A stretch of DNA of 64,000 bases from Prosopocoilus inquinatus (GCA_036172665.1 CM069869.1:1674001-1738000), one strand, 5' to 3'; positions 1-13,196 are shown, counted from the first letter of the stretch. Notes: generated by a model not told the origin, from the letters alone. Numbers and translations: made by a program.

Positions 1-1789
1 GTCAATTAAAAATTGTTTGTTACGGTTTGGGAAACCGCTTCTCAGGAAACAACCTACTAAGTTTGAGTCGCACCATCTTAGAAAACCGCGTGTGTGGGAA
101 AGCGCTTTAAGCCGCACCTATTTCGTCGGATTTTATTGTGTTTAGAAGCAGTTTTCTTTTACCATTGTCTTCGGCGCCGGAATATTTAAATTCGTAATAA
201 TTCAAGTGATCTCACGCTTTGTGTTTTACAGAAATACTTTTTTCGTGCGTTCGTTTTAAAATACTCCGGCCATGAAATAATATAAAATTCGCGATGCCGT
301 CTCTGTGCATTATTTACATATAGAATCTATTGTAATCGTAAAATATAACTAAAATAATCTATTTAATGATGTGCTGACACAGATCCTGTAATTTTTTTAA
401 TTGAAAATGTCAAAATAATCTTTAAAAATCGTAGGTGCGTTGACTTTATGAAACAATTCCCAGCTTTTCTTGGCACTTGCGCTTCGCCGAACATTAATTA
501 GCCGTACGTTTAGCCACACGAGAATACAAGAACGGTGTTTCAAGTTTACAGCGCAAAACCATTATTATTCAAAAAAAAAGGCAACGAAAAAAAATTGCGC
601 CGCAGTCCCCGAAGGGAAACTAAATACGAAAACAGCACATGAATATACACGTACAACGTGAGGTAAAAACTGGGCACGAATACAATTCAGACTTGGCTCG
701 TGAATTCGCTCGAGGTACCAACCGAACGGGCAATTGCCTTCTCTATTCACATACTGATATGTTCGGTGGAACGTGACTTATAAAATATCTATTATATCAA
801 GTTGAATTAGGATGGAGGCCAGTGGTCTCATTGTGAATCTTCTTGTTACGTGACGACCGTTTTTGACATTCAAATATCACGACGAAGTGATCTTGTCGAG
901 TGATCCGGTGATAATTATTCTTGCATAGCCAGGTTTATGGGATTTGTATGATTTTCAGAGATAAACCGTTTGAAAAAATTGGCTGTTTCGAATATGAATT
1001 CTTTGCAGATACCTTTCATAATTCACTATTATCTATTAATATCATGTGAAGAGGTGTTGCTGCAAATATTCTGAAAAAGGAAATATAATAATAATCAAGT
1101 TTTTATATGTAGGTATTTCGCAGTAATGGTCTAAAAGATAACATCCGATACCTCCTGCAGCTAAAATGGTCTTATAATACATCACAAAGAATACGGGAGT
1201 GACACACTTTAACCTCTTAAAGACATTTAAGGATTTAGCACCATTCAACAAATAGCGCAGACGTGGCCTCGCCTATCAACGAACACGCCTTTACATCTTC
1301 TAACGCCAACGCTAAGTCAGCTCTTCCTGTTCCCCTTTCGAAAAGGAATTGAGATTTCAGTCATTCTTCTAATGATGTTTAGAAGGAAATATGATAATGG
1401 CCCGGACAGACTCCGGGGGTATTCAAAATCCAAAGCGTGCAAATGCACCACATGCAATTATTAAGTTTATTAAACAGTTCAATTTTGCACTAATTAATTA
1501 CACTAGTTAATTAGAAGTTTCTCCGCGGCGGAGCTCAGAATTAAACTAAGCATGTCGCAATTTCTCTTAATTTGTATTAATGTGAACGTTTCGGATGTTG
1601 GAGTCGACGAATGCTGACTGGATGCCGCCGACATGCGACATATATTATTTAACCTTTATTTCAGCCGGTATCGAATATTAATCATCAGAATAAAAACATC
1701 AATTTGCACTGAAATAAAACAGTAAAATTGAAAAAAAATAAATAAATGTTTCAATCAGTGCATTTATAAATATTGCATTTGTATATTCT
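1..1789. other. anonymous AT-rich DNA, no gene seen
   Basis: Only short open frames of chance length occur here. None shows a recognisable domain, a consistent codon pattern or convincing splice sites. I see no RNA gene or known repeat. Confidence 0.6.
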
Positions 1790-2409
1790 ACAGGGTGTTG
1801 CAAAACCTCTGTCTTTAAATGAAACTGTACGTTCCTCCAAAATTATTCTACATGGTGGGCCAACAGTGCATGGGCAGAAGATTGTGGCGTTACTATTGAA
1901 AATTTTTGAAGTCCGTGTACGCAATAACATACATATCGGGTAGATGCATAATTTAAAATTATTTAGACTTGTACAGAGTGTTCCGTAAACGTATGACGAC
2001 CCTAACATATTGCCATGTTATTTTAGTTGAAGGTTTAATTTTGATTATGTTAAAAAAGTTTTACTTACATTTTTGGGATTTATTAATATGATTTCGTATC
2101 AGAATTTTGTTTCAAGTCAGTGTAAATTTTCGTGTATCAAGGGAGAATTGTAATTCCAAGGTATTTCGCCTCAAATAATGCTTACATTAAAACACAAATT
2201 TTGTTCCATGAATTAAATGATATGGGTTACGACAAAGCACATTGAACCGCAACCTAAAATCAGTCTTGAAGCTTCTACGATGTAACAAAGGACTGCAGGA
2301 CTTTGCTGATATGAAGACATCTTTTAAACCTAGCAAAAGGTGAACACATCGTAAGGCAAAATGGTCACCTTGTTACCGTTCAATTTCTGTCCGACCCCGA
2401 ATCACCCTG
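1790..2409. mobile_element. MITE-like element with TACAGGGTG termini
   Basis: The left end reads TACAGGGTGTTGC and the right end reads CACCCTGTA, so the outermost nine bases are inverted repeats. There is no coding capacity for a transposase. An internal block (about 1849-2007) recurs in inverse orientation at 6163-6327, so the family has at least one other copy in the window. The same CCCTGTATA-type terminus appears near 4387, 6310, 7628, 16507 and 32048. Classification (a mariner/Tc1-type MITE is likely in insects) is an inference from the ends only. Confidence 0.45.
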
Positions 2410-2639
2410 TATATTGCTCCCCGTGAAATATTTTCGCAGACCGCCCGGCGAACTCTTTGCGTTCCGCCGATATGCTTTCAAAGTATTTCCCCAGTGCTAT
2501 TAGTTTTCCTGTAAAAAATAGGATAAGGAAAATTTGGGTTTTGAAAGTTAATTTTTCGGTCGCATAGATTCTTTATTTAGCATTTTGGTTTTACGCATTA
2601 TTGCAACATATTGTGAAATCAGCGATTTCTTTCCCACGA

Positions 2640-3700
2640 AAGCTATACAGAAATTGAACCCCCGGTATTTAAGCCCATTGGTCCTCGTTGACGTTGAAGA
2701 TTCTGTCGCGGTTGGCGGAGGCATTTTATCTCTTCTTTCTCTCTAAACCCATCTCTTTTTCTTTCGTCGGTGCGAAGCGATTTTCAGAACAGAATTGTCC
2801 CCGCACTTCTCGGTGCAACAACACGTCTCGTGTTGGTGTGTTTTTTTTTGTGTGTGTTTTCGCCCAAAACTGATGTTGGGGAATTCATCAACAGCGTTAT
2901 TGCTGGATTAATCTGTTGTGCCGAGAGAAAAATTAATACACTCGTATTGTCTACGCCTGTTCCCTTCCAAGTAGTTCTGCGAACAGGTGAGCCCATTCGT
3001 TGTTTGTTCTATTTCGCTTCGAAACTTTCTATCGCGTATCTTCCTTCCTTACAGGCTTTAGTGCAGGGGTACCCTTACCTCTGCGCCGCATTCGTTAAGA
3101 ATACACGGTATTTGTGGCCGTTCACCGCATCTGCACGGTCCCGTGAGCCTTAACGTACCCCCTTGGAGCTGCCCAACACGCCGACCGACGCTCGGTACGA
3201 GTAGGGACAAGGTTTGCTTGCCTTTCGTTACTTTTGTTTTATTTTACGAGCATTGCTGCCGGATAAAGGCGTGTATTTACGCGGTACGGGTTGACTTTAA
3301 TTGGATTCGCCTTTTGACATTTTTGCGTACCGCTCCTGTCAACTTTAGAGTCACCGATGCGCTGTTGCTGCTAGATTTAACTGATAATTACGTTGCATTT
3401 GCGAATTTGTTTCTGTTCATACTGGTTTGACATTTTTTTCTGTGTTTCATTGAATTCATGTTTATTTTATGTTTGTGTATTGCGTTTAATAAAACTGTAT
3501 ATTGATAGTATCTTGGATGAGTCGTGGTTTTCTTAATTTTTTCCCGCGTTTCCCCATAGCCAAATAGAAATTAAGTGGCGCCTTTATTTTGTTTTGTTGG
3601 TACTGTTTAATAGTCCAGATTTAGTTTTTAACCCACCCTATCCCACTGGGGCTGGCCGGCGATGCCGAAAGGTCTGATAACGACGATTAATTGTGATACC
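2640..3700 (+). mobile_element. LTR-retrotransposon LTR/leader remnant, copy A
   Basis: This pyrimidine-rich block contains an AATAAAA signal near 3488 and then the motif AAGTGGCGCC near 3573, which looks like an LTR end followed by a tRNA primer-binding site (TGGCGCC). Downstream, the leader GGGCTGGCCGGCG near 3651 matches the second remnant near 9037 (GCAGCTGCCGGCG) at the same relative distance. Open frames inside (for example 2770-3153) show no retroviral domain. I infer an old 5' LTR plus leader without gag or pol. It could alternatively be part of an unrelated transcribed repeat. Confidence 0.35.
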
Positions 3701-4367
3701 TGTACAGGTAGGTAGCAACCTTCGGCCAAGAAATCTTCAAGCGTCACGACAAACATAACGTTGGATATTATCGAAAAAAGTCAGTTAAAAACGGAAGTAT
3801 AGTGTCTAAGTTACTATTGAATTAAACTTATGAACAAGTGCGTGCGTGTACATTAATAATAAAGTGCAGATGGGACAAAAGCCGTAAGATGAACAAAATG
3901 ATTAACATAACGTCGGGAATTATTTAAATCACTTATCAATTTTAATAAAGGATTGTTCAAATAAATTTAACGTTAAATGTCAAGGCAAATAATAAACATT
4001 TAAAGGAAAGCTAACGTATCAGTATCGCAAACATAAATATCAAACAACTAATAACTCCATTGCAGGAACTTAGTTTGTTATAACCCGTTTAAAATAAAAA
4101 AAAAACATTTCATTTATTGTCAAAAATTTATTAAATAAACCCATAGAAGAAAATAAACGATTTTAATTTGTTCTGAATTTCATTCAATATTATAATTGAG
4201 CTTTTATTTATATCAATTAGAAAAGAACCCAAAAGATTGTTATAAACAACAAACAAAAAGGTCACGACCCTGACCTATAAGAGTTTCATGTTAACAAAAA
4301 TTATTATTATATGCGTTATTACAAACAAAAATTGTTGCACGAAAAATAACAATACCGTAGCAATATG
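3701..4367. other. anonymous AT-rich DNA
   Basis: No coding or repeat structure recognised between the LTR-like remnant and the inverted-repeat element. Confidence 0.6.
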
Positions 4368-6156
4368 TTTTTTTTTTAATGGAACGCCCTGTATATTATT
4401 GCATTATTAGATGTCTTCTTATCAGTGGACGAAAACAATATAAGGATTTATTGACCTAAAGTTTATCGTCTTCGAGATATTAAGTTACCGTTAAAAATGG
4501 CAAAATTTGTTATTACTTATTTTTAAAAATTTTGCTTTGCATTTTGGAGGATACATTATTTAACTATAAAATTACCATTTTTCTGAAAAAAATTAAATGA
4601 AACGCTCTGTATATGAACATATAGTTTAAAATATCCCTTCCTAAGGTTTCCAATAGTATAAGACTTTTTACGTATAGCTCTTAAACTTTGAACGTAGAAA
4701 TTTTTTAAATTTATATCTTTAAAATCTGAGTAATAATTTCAATTTAATAAACAAAATTGAATTTTTTTTTACCTTCAACTTCTAATGACGTTGGATGTTC
4801 TATAGTATTTTAAAAAGCATTTAATATCCAGTAACCTGTTTTCTTGGATTAAAAACTTTCCATTCTGTTTATTAGGAATAAAGAAATTCCTAACAAACAG
4901 AATTTACAATATTATGGTGACGGAGGTCCACATTTTCTAGAAATTATTCACACAACTTTTAATAAATGCATTCATGTGTTATCACTTTAGTGATGTTTTA
5001 TTATAGGTTTGTATTTTGTGAGACGATTCTTACCTTCTGTTTCTGATTTAGAATTATTTTTCTGTTCTCCGAAGTGTTCTCCAAAATATCGATTAAAATA
5101 TGTGGTTTAAGCATGATGAAGTACCATCATATTACAATGACAATAAAAAATTATTTACCTGAATAGTTAATTCAATAAATAAAATTCGAAAGATTTTTGA
5201 GACCACCCGAACTTCCGCATGATTTCACTATTTTTCTACCCGAGAATGTAAATGGGTTTAGTGATTCTCCTAGGACGTCGAGATCATGAAACAGAATTAT
5301 TTAGAATTGCATTTGTATTTATTATGTCTGTACTATTAATAAATTTTAATATATTTCTTAATCGCCGAATTAAGAATGTATAAAATAAATTGGATTACGT
5401 TTTGAGCATGTTTGTTCAATCAAGTTCTTCTTTTGTTAACCAACATTTATGTTCTTGCTTTTGTGATATTTCGTATATTTCGAACTATGAACACATTGCA
5501 AAACAATTGAACATTGATATGGTTATAAAGAAATTAAATTTAGTTCAATGTAATAGTTTCTTAATTAAAAAAAAATCGATGTGTTCTAAATGTTGGTTCA
5601 AACATTAAAATACATCCGCTGTTATTATTATCAAGATAATTAACAATGTTATTATCAAATGTATGTGCATTAGAAACAAAACGAAACCCAATTTTATTTA
5701 TTAAATTACAATACAGTTGAGGTTTTAAAGATACAAAATTAAAAACTTTCCACGTCCAAAGTTTGAGAGCTATATGTAAAAAGTCTTATATAATTGGAAA
5801 TATTAGTAAGGGATATTTTAAACTGTGTGTTCATATACAGAGCGTTTCATTAAATTTTTTTAGAATAATGGTAATTTGCGTTGTACATCACACTGTGTAA
5901 AGTACCCGGAAAAATTTCGAGTTGATTACACATTTCTGTTTTCTAATAGTTAAATAATGTATCCACCAAAATTCAAAGTAAAATATTTAAAAATAACTAA
6001 TTTATGGAGTAACAAATTTTGCCATTTCTTACCGGTAAACTGTCAATATCTCGAAGACGATAAAGTTTAGGTCAATAAAACGTTATATTATTTTCGTCCA
6101 CTGATAATAAGACATCTAATAGTGTAATAATATTTAGGGTGTTCCATTTAAAAAAG
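4368..6156. repeat. large inverted-repeat (foldback) element
   Basis: The left arm (about 4368-4775) is matched in reverse complement by the right arm (about 5675-6156). Shared landmarks include AATGGAACGCCCTGTAT on the left against the reverse complement of AGGGTGTTCCATTTAAA on the right, and GTCTTCGAGATATTAAG against the complement of the 6050 region. The arms have diverged by substitutions and small indels, so the element is not recent. The roughly 900-bp loop shows no transposase. The right arm abuts a block (6163-6327) that also occurs inverted at 1849-2007, suggesting nested insertion. Open frames here are shadows of the repeat. Confidence 0.65.
4862..4903. repeat. small hairpin, 18-bp stem
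   Basis: An 18-base arm (4862-4879) pairs with 4886-4903 with one mismatch around a six-base loop. It lies in the loop of the larger foldback element. The stem is short for an insect miRNA precursor, so I make no functional claim. Confidence 0.5.
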
Positions 6157-6162
6157 AAACAT

Positions 6163-6327
6163 ATGCTAGGGTCGTCACACTATTACGGAAGACTCTGTAT
6201 AAGTCTAAATAATTTTAGATTGTGCATCTAAACGATATGTATCTTATTGCGCACACAGATTTAAAAAATTTTCAATAGAAACGCCACAATCTTCCACCTA
6301 CGTACTGTTGGCCCACCCTGTATATCT
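6163..6327 (-). repeat. second copy of the 1849-2007 repeat block
   Basis: Read in reverse complement, this block parallels 1849-2007, including GGGCCAACAGT, AGATTGTGGCGTT, a diverged TTATTTAGACTTGTACAGAG and GACGACCCTA. It ends at CACCCTGTATAT, the same terminus type as the 1790-2409 element, and is probably a fragment of that family. Confidence 0.55.
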
Positions 6328-6330
6328 GAA

Positions 6331-8199
6331 TTTTGTGATTATTTTAAAAAATAACTTAATTGTTAACTTTGTTTGCGACGTACTTACTTCTTGTACAATT
6401 TACTTTTTTTTGTACTCTGCACTTTATTGAAACAAATATATTATTTAAAAATTGAGAAAATGTTTTTAAGACTTACTGATGGACCTTTAAGTTTTAAATA
6501 CTGTCTGTATAAACATTTATAAGAATTTAATAAAGTATTTTTTGCTTAATACGACTTGGTTATAATTCGTCCTATTATATTTTTATGCAATGCGCAAAAT
6601 AACTTTCCCTTCTGGTGGTCCGGTGACGCCTTTTGCTGCGTAAGGGATTTGCAGTATGCACTTAATTGATTCCGACATAATTCTAATTTGTACTGACTTG
6701 GAATATATATTTCTCTCCGTTTATTTAACCGATTTCCACAATAATTTAATTTAATATGTAGTTTCTATTGAACGTCAGCGTGCCGAAAAAAGTCTTCGCA
6801 GAAAAAAGATCGGGCGTCCAGCAATAATTGGAGCCCCTATTAAAAAACAGGGAAGCAAGCGAATGTGACCTCAAACTTCGACGGTTTTCCAATAAAACAT
6901 TGTGTGGCCGAAAAGCCATCAATTCTAAGGGCATTGATAACACCATCGATCACACTGCTAACAAACGTCGGAGGAAATATATCTTGGTCAAAATGTTAAC
7001 GAGGTTGACAGTGGTTCTCGACACCTCCCTTTAACATCACGTGTTCCCTCGTTATTTCAGGAACTTTAAAAAGTATTTTTTCTTCGTTTTTTTAGTAATA
7101 GAAATACAATTTTTGATTTAACACCAATCATTTTTTTTTATTATGATGATAGGAGTATTTAATTAGTAATGGAGAATTTAGTTCTTCTGGTTTGTTGGAT
7201 TCACGATTTATAAATCAACAAGGAGCTCTAAAATGCTCTTGAGTCTAAATTTCAATAAGCATACGTCTCTAAACAAAACATTGATTAACAGAAAATTCAT
7301 TATTATTATTTCCTTTTAATTGCAAGGAAATACAACGCAAGGTATACATGTATGTATTGTAATTATTTTTGTAACTTACACAGTTCTCTGTCTAAATTGT
7401 TGCTGAATCTCCCCGATTGCCTTCCAGCTTACCTGTAACAATAAAAAAATTATTGCAAAATTAAAATTGGCAAACTAATTGAAGTCAGATTTAATAAAAG
7501 CAGATTTATATGCTCAAGCAATATCAAACATGGCAAACTAAACGGTTTTTTTTTAAAGAAAATCACTTAACGTATTAAAGACATCAAATACTGTTACAGT
7601 TTTAAATTTAACTTTTATTTTGGGACAGCCTGTATAGTGTGTTTACCGGAGTCGAGTCTTTTCTTTATCAACGGATAATAAAATCACGCTCGAGTTAAGG
7701 AGCCCCGGATTCTCAGGCCAAGCGAAAACGTTTTTTTTTATCGCTGTTTCGAGCTGGGAACGTAAACATTTATAATTGCCCGGATCGTATCTCATTAAAA
7801 TTTAGATTCTTTTTTTAATAAAGGTTTTGATTTACAAACAGAAACGTAGAGAGTCGACTCGTTTATTCTTGAGGATTTCAACAGAAAAATTGCGTTTTAT
7901 TTTCGCTCCGGTCGGCGTCAACTTGGCTGCACCTTTGTTTTTGTTTCGTTTGCAGAGGTTTTTGCTATCTTTGCTTACTCGAGTACGAACGCTCCTCTCA
8001 CCTTTGACATTTAATTTGATACGTTAAATCTTAGGAGGTCACATTTCGTCATTCCTCGATCCCTCTTTCTTAATGTTTGTTTCTCTTCTCCCCCACTCTC
8101 CGAATCGAATTAGCAACACTTCATTCCCTATTTAGATTTTGAGTGAATCACGCATGTCTTTCGTCGAGTTTGAGGAATATTTCCTTTAGGGAGGAGAAA
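6331..8199. other. anonymous DNA around a candidate exon
   Basis: No gene or repeat is recognised apart from the exon-like segment at 7380-7432, annotated separately. A lone CCTGTATAG near 7629 may be the end of a degraded MITE. Confidence 0.5.
7380..7432 (-). other. candidate recursively spliced small exon of an unseen host gene
   Basis: On the minus strand a T-rich tract ends in TTATTGTTACAG at 7433 and is followed at once by GTAAGC, so acceptor and donor consensus are juxtaposed as in a ratchet point for recursive splicing. Fifty-three bases further there is a second strong donor, GTAAGT (7379-7374). The 53 bases stay open in one frame and read VSWKAIGEIQQQFRQRT plus two bases. A small exon that starts with a regenerated donor is the known arrangement of recursive-splice exons in very long insect introns. 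I do not recognise the peptide. If real, the window is inside a minus-strand gene with large introns; a chance match is possible. Confidence 0.4.
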
Positions 8200-9080
8200 T
8201 ATAACTCACAGCCTTTGGCCGTCTTTGACTGGTTGATCCCAAAATAGGCAGTTGTTCACGCGCTTTTCCCAGCCTGGCAATTTAGTAGATTCTCCAGGTG
8301 AGTTATTGCTGTCGTTTGCTAATTTGATTTGTGTTGCTCTCCTTTAGGCTTTTCCTATTGGGCCGAGTTACTTGGCGTTTTCGCCTCTAGGCCCCGTGCT
8401 GTGCGCCTTGCTGACGTGATGAACTACTGTTAAAGGTCGGACGCAACCCTTTTTTTTATTCTTTCTCTTCTCCGTGCACCTGGATTTCCTTTTTCCGGTG
8501 TAACGATTGTTGCCTATTTATTGAGACCTTAGTAATGGCTAAAAATAATCGTTTTTGAGTAACTAGGTTGATTTAACATTTTGTTAAAATAGTTGATCCC
8601 TTCAGGATTTGTTTTACCTAATCTCGCTTGATTTTGATGATGTTTAATTTTGCTGTTGAGATTGGCCCAAGGTTAGAGCGGCGAGTTTCGTTTTGGCCAA
8701 GTTAATAATTTGTAATTTACATTAATTGGTAATTTTTTTGTTTTTTTTTGCGATAGATTTTGAAGCCTTCAGCCTGGTTCTTTTATTACGGTTGGTACAA
8801 GCGTTAACCACCTTTTCTTGTAACTCTTGTTCAATATTTGATTGGCACGGTCAACGAGTATCTATTCGTGACTGTTTGCTATTACTATTTTATTTCTGTG
8901 TGTGAATAAAACACTGTTGAAATATTTTGATTGTAACCGCGTTTTCTTAATTTGCTCCGCGGTTACCAAAAAATTGAGTGGCGCCCTTTCAATTAAATTT
9001 CACATTGGTTTGAGAAACCCACAACCGTCCCATTGCAGCTGCCGGCGGCACTGAAATCAATCGACCCAGTGCTAACCTTT
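8200..9080 (+). mobile_element. LTR-retrotransposon LTR/leader remnant, copy B
   Basis: As in copy A, a pyrimidine-rich block carries an AATAAAA signal (about 8906), then TTGAGTGGCGCC near 8976, then a leader with CAGCTGCCGGCGG near 9038. A splice-donor-like CAGGTGAG (about 8297) has a counterpart CAGGTGAG near 2986 in copy A. These parallel landmarks support two members of one LTR family, each preserved only as LTR plus the beginning of the internal region. No gag, pol or second LTR was found. Confidence 0.35.
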
Positions 9081-10000
9081 TTCTACGTTTCGCAAAGAAT
9101 TTTATCGACGAATCACTATGAATCATATACTTTAACTTTTTAAAGAGAAACATTTAAAGCACGTACCCGGTTCAGGTTTTATACATTTTTAATAAATATG
9201 ATATTGGTCACAGCTCTTCGTTACTCTATATGAAATCATTACGGACTTGAATTTGGGTCGTGAATTTGTAAGTACAGTGGATCCTGTCGTGTAAACGAAA
9301 TAGGAATTGGAAAACTACACACAAAAGAACGGAAATTAAAATGATCCACGAAATGAGGACATTACACGCGCACAAAAAAAAACCCATACAACAATAATTA
9401 AAACCGCCCGTCTCGTATTTTCCAACTCCAACGGTGGAAAGTGCTGGGCCCGGAGAATTAATCGGTAATAGCGCACACAGCTCGCTTGACAGTCTAAAGC
9501 TAATGGAAGGAAGGAAGCTTCACGCCAACAAAATGTACACAACAGATAAGGACCTGTAACACGATGATAAATGCTTACTTTCTTTCCCCACTTCTTTGTA
9601 ACGCACAGAGTTTAAAACGAACGCCTCAGCCTGCTCGTCATAGTATACTTCCAAACCGTTTGTTTAAGAGCGTTTATAATAAAACTGATATAAAACGCTG
9701 GAAATTTTTAAAGTTATTTCTCGCTTAGGGCTTTTCTTCTGACTCTGTTGTATTTCGCCGATACTTCTTCATCGCTTATCGTATACCGGAGGCGAATCAA
9801 ATGCAACGAACGTCGAATACGTGACGGCGTTGCTTAGGTCACGGACGTCCGGCAGTTGGCAACCATCGACACACGCGAAACTCGAAGTGCCGGCCGACGC
9901 GAGGTGGCGACACTACGTGGCAGCTCAATAACATTTGACATGTACCTGCGAGCAACCCTTATGACTCTTCGCCAAACGTAGCGTACCATTTTAATTGTAT
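9081..10000. other. anonymous DNA
   Basis: No gene recognised. The last bases (about 9983-10004) are the left half of a repeat whose uninterrupted copy lies at 13197-13290. Confidence 0.55.
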
Positions 10001-10004
10001 TATA

Positions 10005-11841
10005 CCGGGTGTCTCAGGATGGGCGTCGACCGGCGGTATATACCTAACCGTAATACGTACAGCTTCGGGAGAAAAATAATTATAGTAAAAGTGGCCAAGA
10101 GAAATTCAAAGAAAATATTTTTAAGTACCTCAGTTGGCCGCAAGGGGGCGCAATCAATAGGCCCAACAATAAAAATTAATTTTACTAGCGAATGTCTTAG
10201 AATAAGGTGCAGCTTTGCTAGCGTCATTAGAAAGCTGAATTAATTCTGCACACCTTTCATTTAAGACTTATTTTCATATCACCGTTAATAAGGGTAGAGA
10301 AAACAGTTGAATTTTTTACTTTAAAAAATATCATAACTTCTGTACTCTTTATCACAAATTAACGAACTTCGGCTCATTAGAAGGGAATTTTATGCTGATT
10401 TAAAGTTTCTGTTGAACGACTCCGGCTACTTTGTTATAAAATAGTTAGAGGGCGCTATTTGCGAAAGTTATAGTTTTTCTCAGTTTCCCAAAAAAATTTA
10501 AATGGAACGGGGTATTTCTTTTACAGTGATTACAAAGAATCCAATCAGGAGAACATTCTGGTGAAAACCCGAAATTGATAACTTTTTTCGTTCTCGAGTG
10601 ATTACAAATGAGTCTATTAACTGAAGATAAAAACGCTCAAACAAATGCTATCGAGTGACATTTTTCATTTTGAGGTAAATAGAAAGACATTAATCTATTT
10701 AAATGCACTGAGTTGTTTTTGAGAGACTAATATTTAAATAAAAGTACAATACAGCAAACAAACACATAAATGAGAAACACACAATCACTAAATGAAAGTA
10801 ATGAACAATAAAATGTTAAATGACGGAGAGCACTTTGAACAATTATGAAATACATTGTAATCAACAATGATTGAAGGTCTGCACCTAAAATATTTTCAAA
10901 ATATTATCCATCTTTCATTTAGAAATAGCCGTTTACTATCCATAAGGATAACAATAATAATTTCTACACAACGCTAAGGGGACATTAAAAAAAGTATTGT
11001 ATAGCGGCACAGTGAAACTTTATTGATCACAGTGCATGATTATTTTTCAATGCTTTTATTAAGTGTTTGAATTATTCTTGTTTCTATATTTGTTGTTATA
11101 TTCTTATGTTTAAATAATCTCTATTCCCAAAAACATTTAAATGCTTCTAAATAATGTCATAACATTAATAAACACTTTTGTACGCATTATTTAACCTTAG
11201 AATTAAAAGTATAGCATTTGTTAGAACTTTCTCCTTGATAATAACTCGAGAACGAAAAAAGATACTCATTTCCGGTTTTCACCACAGTGTTCACCATTTT
11301 ATAGGCTTTGCAACTGTTGCAAAAGAAATATCCCTTTCCATTTACTTTCTTTTGGAAAACTGTGAAAAACTATTGCTTTCGTAAATAGCGCCCTCTAGTC
11401 ACTTTATAACAAATTAGCCGGAGTCGTTCAATAGAAACTTTAAATCAGTTTAAAATTTCCTTTCAAATGAGCCGAAGCTCGTTAATTTCTGATAAAGAGT
11501 ACCGAAGTTATGATATTTTTTAAAGTAAATAATTCAACTGTTTCCTCCACACTTTTATTATCGGTGATACGATAATAAGCCTAAAATGAAAGTTGTGCAG
11601 AATTATTTGAGCTTTCTAATGACGCTATCAAAGCTTCAGCTTATACTGAGATTTTTGCTAGTAAAATTGATTTTTATTGGTAGCCCCATTGATTGCGCCC
11701 CCTTGCGGTCAACTGAGATACTTAAAAATATTTTCTTTGAATTTCTCGTAGTCACTTTGACTATAATTTTTTTTCTCCCAAAGCGGTAGGTATTACGGTT
11801 AGCTATATACCGCCGGTCGCCGCCCATTTTGAGAAACTCGG
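10005..11841. mobile_element. 1.84-kb foldback element with long inverted arms
   Basis: The left arm (10005 to about 10607) and the right arm (about 11237 to 11841) are diverged reverse complements over some 600 bp. Paired landmarks include CGACCGGCGGTATATA at both ends, TCAGTTGGCCGC against its partner near 11706, and AGAGGGCGCTATTT against its partner near 11389. The element is flanked by TATA on both sides (10001-10004 and 11842-11845). Removing it joins sequence that matches an uninterrupted paralogue at 13197-13290, which supports real transposition into a TA-rich site. The roughly 630-bp loop shows no transposase. The open frames on opposite strands at 9995-10243 and 11636-11896 encode similar peptides only because the arms mirror each other. 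Confidence 0.65.
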
Positions 11842-13196
11842 TATATTTAATGCATGCTTGTACGTAACGCAGATATACTGGCACTTGTGCATGCACTTAG
11901 TTTAATGTTGTCTCGAATAAATTAAGCTGCGTTATATTTAAGTATGATAGAGTATCGAATCACATTTTGTGAAAATTAATATCGACTGTAGTTGAAGTTT
12001 ACTTAAGAGATTAAGTCACTTATTTTCAACGCCGCGTACGTACGTGTGATTTGTTAGTCAAGCCTGTTGTTTTTTGTAATCTCATATTGTTTGTCTTTTG
12101 TTTTAATGTGCGTTTTAAGAACGACCTGTGATTTTGTTGCGGCGAACGATTATTTCTGACGCAAGGGTGGAATTATTTTTCTGGAAATTTTTCGAAATTT
12201 TGGCGCAAGTTGCGATCCTTGGAGGACGGTTCCGGAATGGCGTAGAAGGTATCAGCCGGGGTTATCCTCTTGGCGCCCTTAACTTTTGACCGTTCCCGTC
12301 TCTTCCAGAGAACCAGCTCGGAACAAGTGATTGTCTTCTTCAGCGCTAGCTAATTTGCTACCGTTTTTCGTTAATTATTTTGGAAATAAAATTACTAAAA
12401 GAAAAAAAGTTAAATGGAGAGATCGTCGCAGGACTACTGAACTATATTATTACTTATGTAACATAATAATATAGAATAGTAATAACTTAGGCATCAAGAC
12501 TTGCAATTTCGTTCTTTCCCGGGGAATATCTGCAACAACCGGGAAAGGCACCGTTTCTGTAGCGTAAGCTCAAGAGTATTAACGAAGCAGTCGGCGTAGG
12601 TACTTAGACAAATTAGTAAGTACAATGTATGCATCAGCGGATGTATTAAAACGGAAATTATCTACATGTAACTAAATCGTTACGCTCGTATTAGATGTGT
12701 TATTTCCTCTATTTACAACGGCAGCTTCAAAGGCATTAATTCGTGTTTGTACGACGTGACGCGGAGCTGCGTTGCTTCACACACAAAATAATAATACACA
12801 GCTAATTTAAGGTTCGCTCACCCGTCAACTCTCGTATATTAAAGCTCGGGCCCTTAAAGGAGCAGGTTAACAAGGCGTGTCTTAGATTCGTTAGGAGGTG
12901 CTCGGCTACAATTTTAGCTTGCGATGCATCTCGCATCGGCTTAGTAACTGCGAGCAATGATTAAATCACATCTGTTAAGAAGCAATTATTAAAGGACTTA
13001 ATTAGAACATCGTTAAATAGAAACAATGCTATTTGCAAGTGCGACAAGTATAGCGACGTCATTCTCGACGTTATGTAGCACACGGATTAAAGACTTTCAT
13101 TTTAGCTAATTGAACCAAGAGATACATGTTTGTGCTATTCGCATATCTGCAATACATAGAGCAATACAATTACTATTGGCTTGACCTTCACCAGAC
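11842..13196. other. anonymous DNA
   Basis: A short AT-rich hairpin occurs near 12442-12475. A moderately GC-rich block at about 12100-12400 has no recognised coding content. Confidence 0.55.

Noticed and set aside
9995..11896. Two similar open frames on opposite strands (9995-10243 and 11636-11896)
   Set aside because: They mirror each other because they lie in the arms of the foldback element; no domain and no start context.
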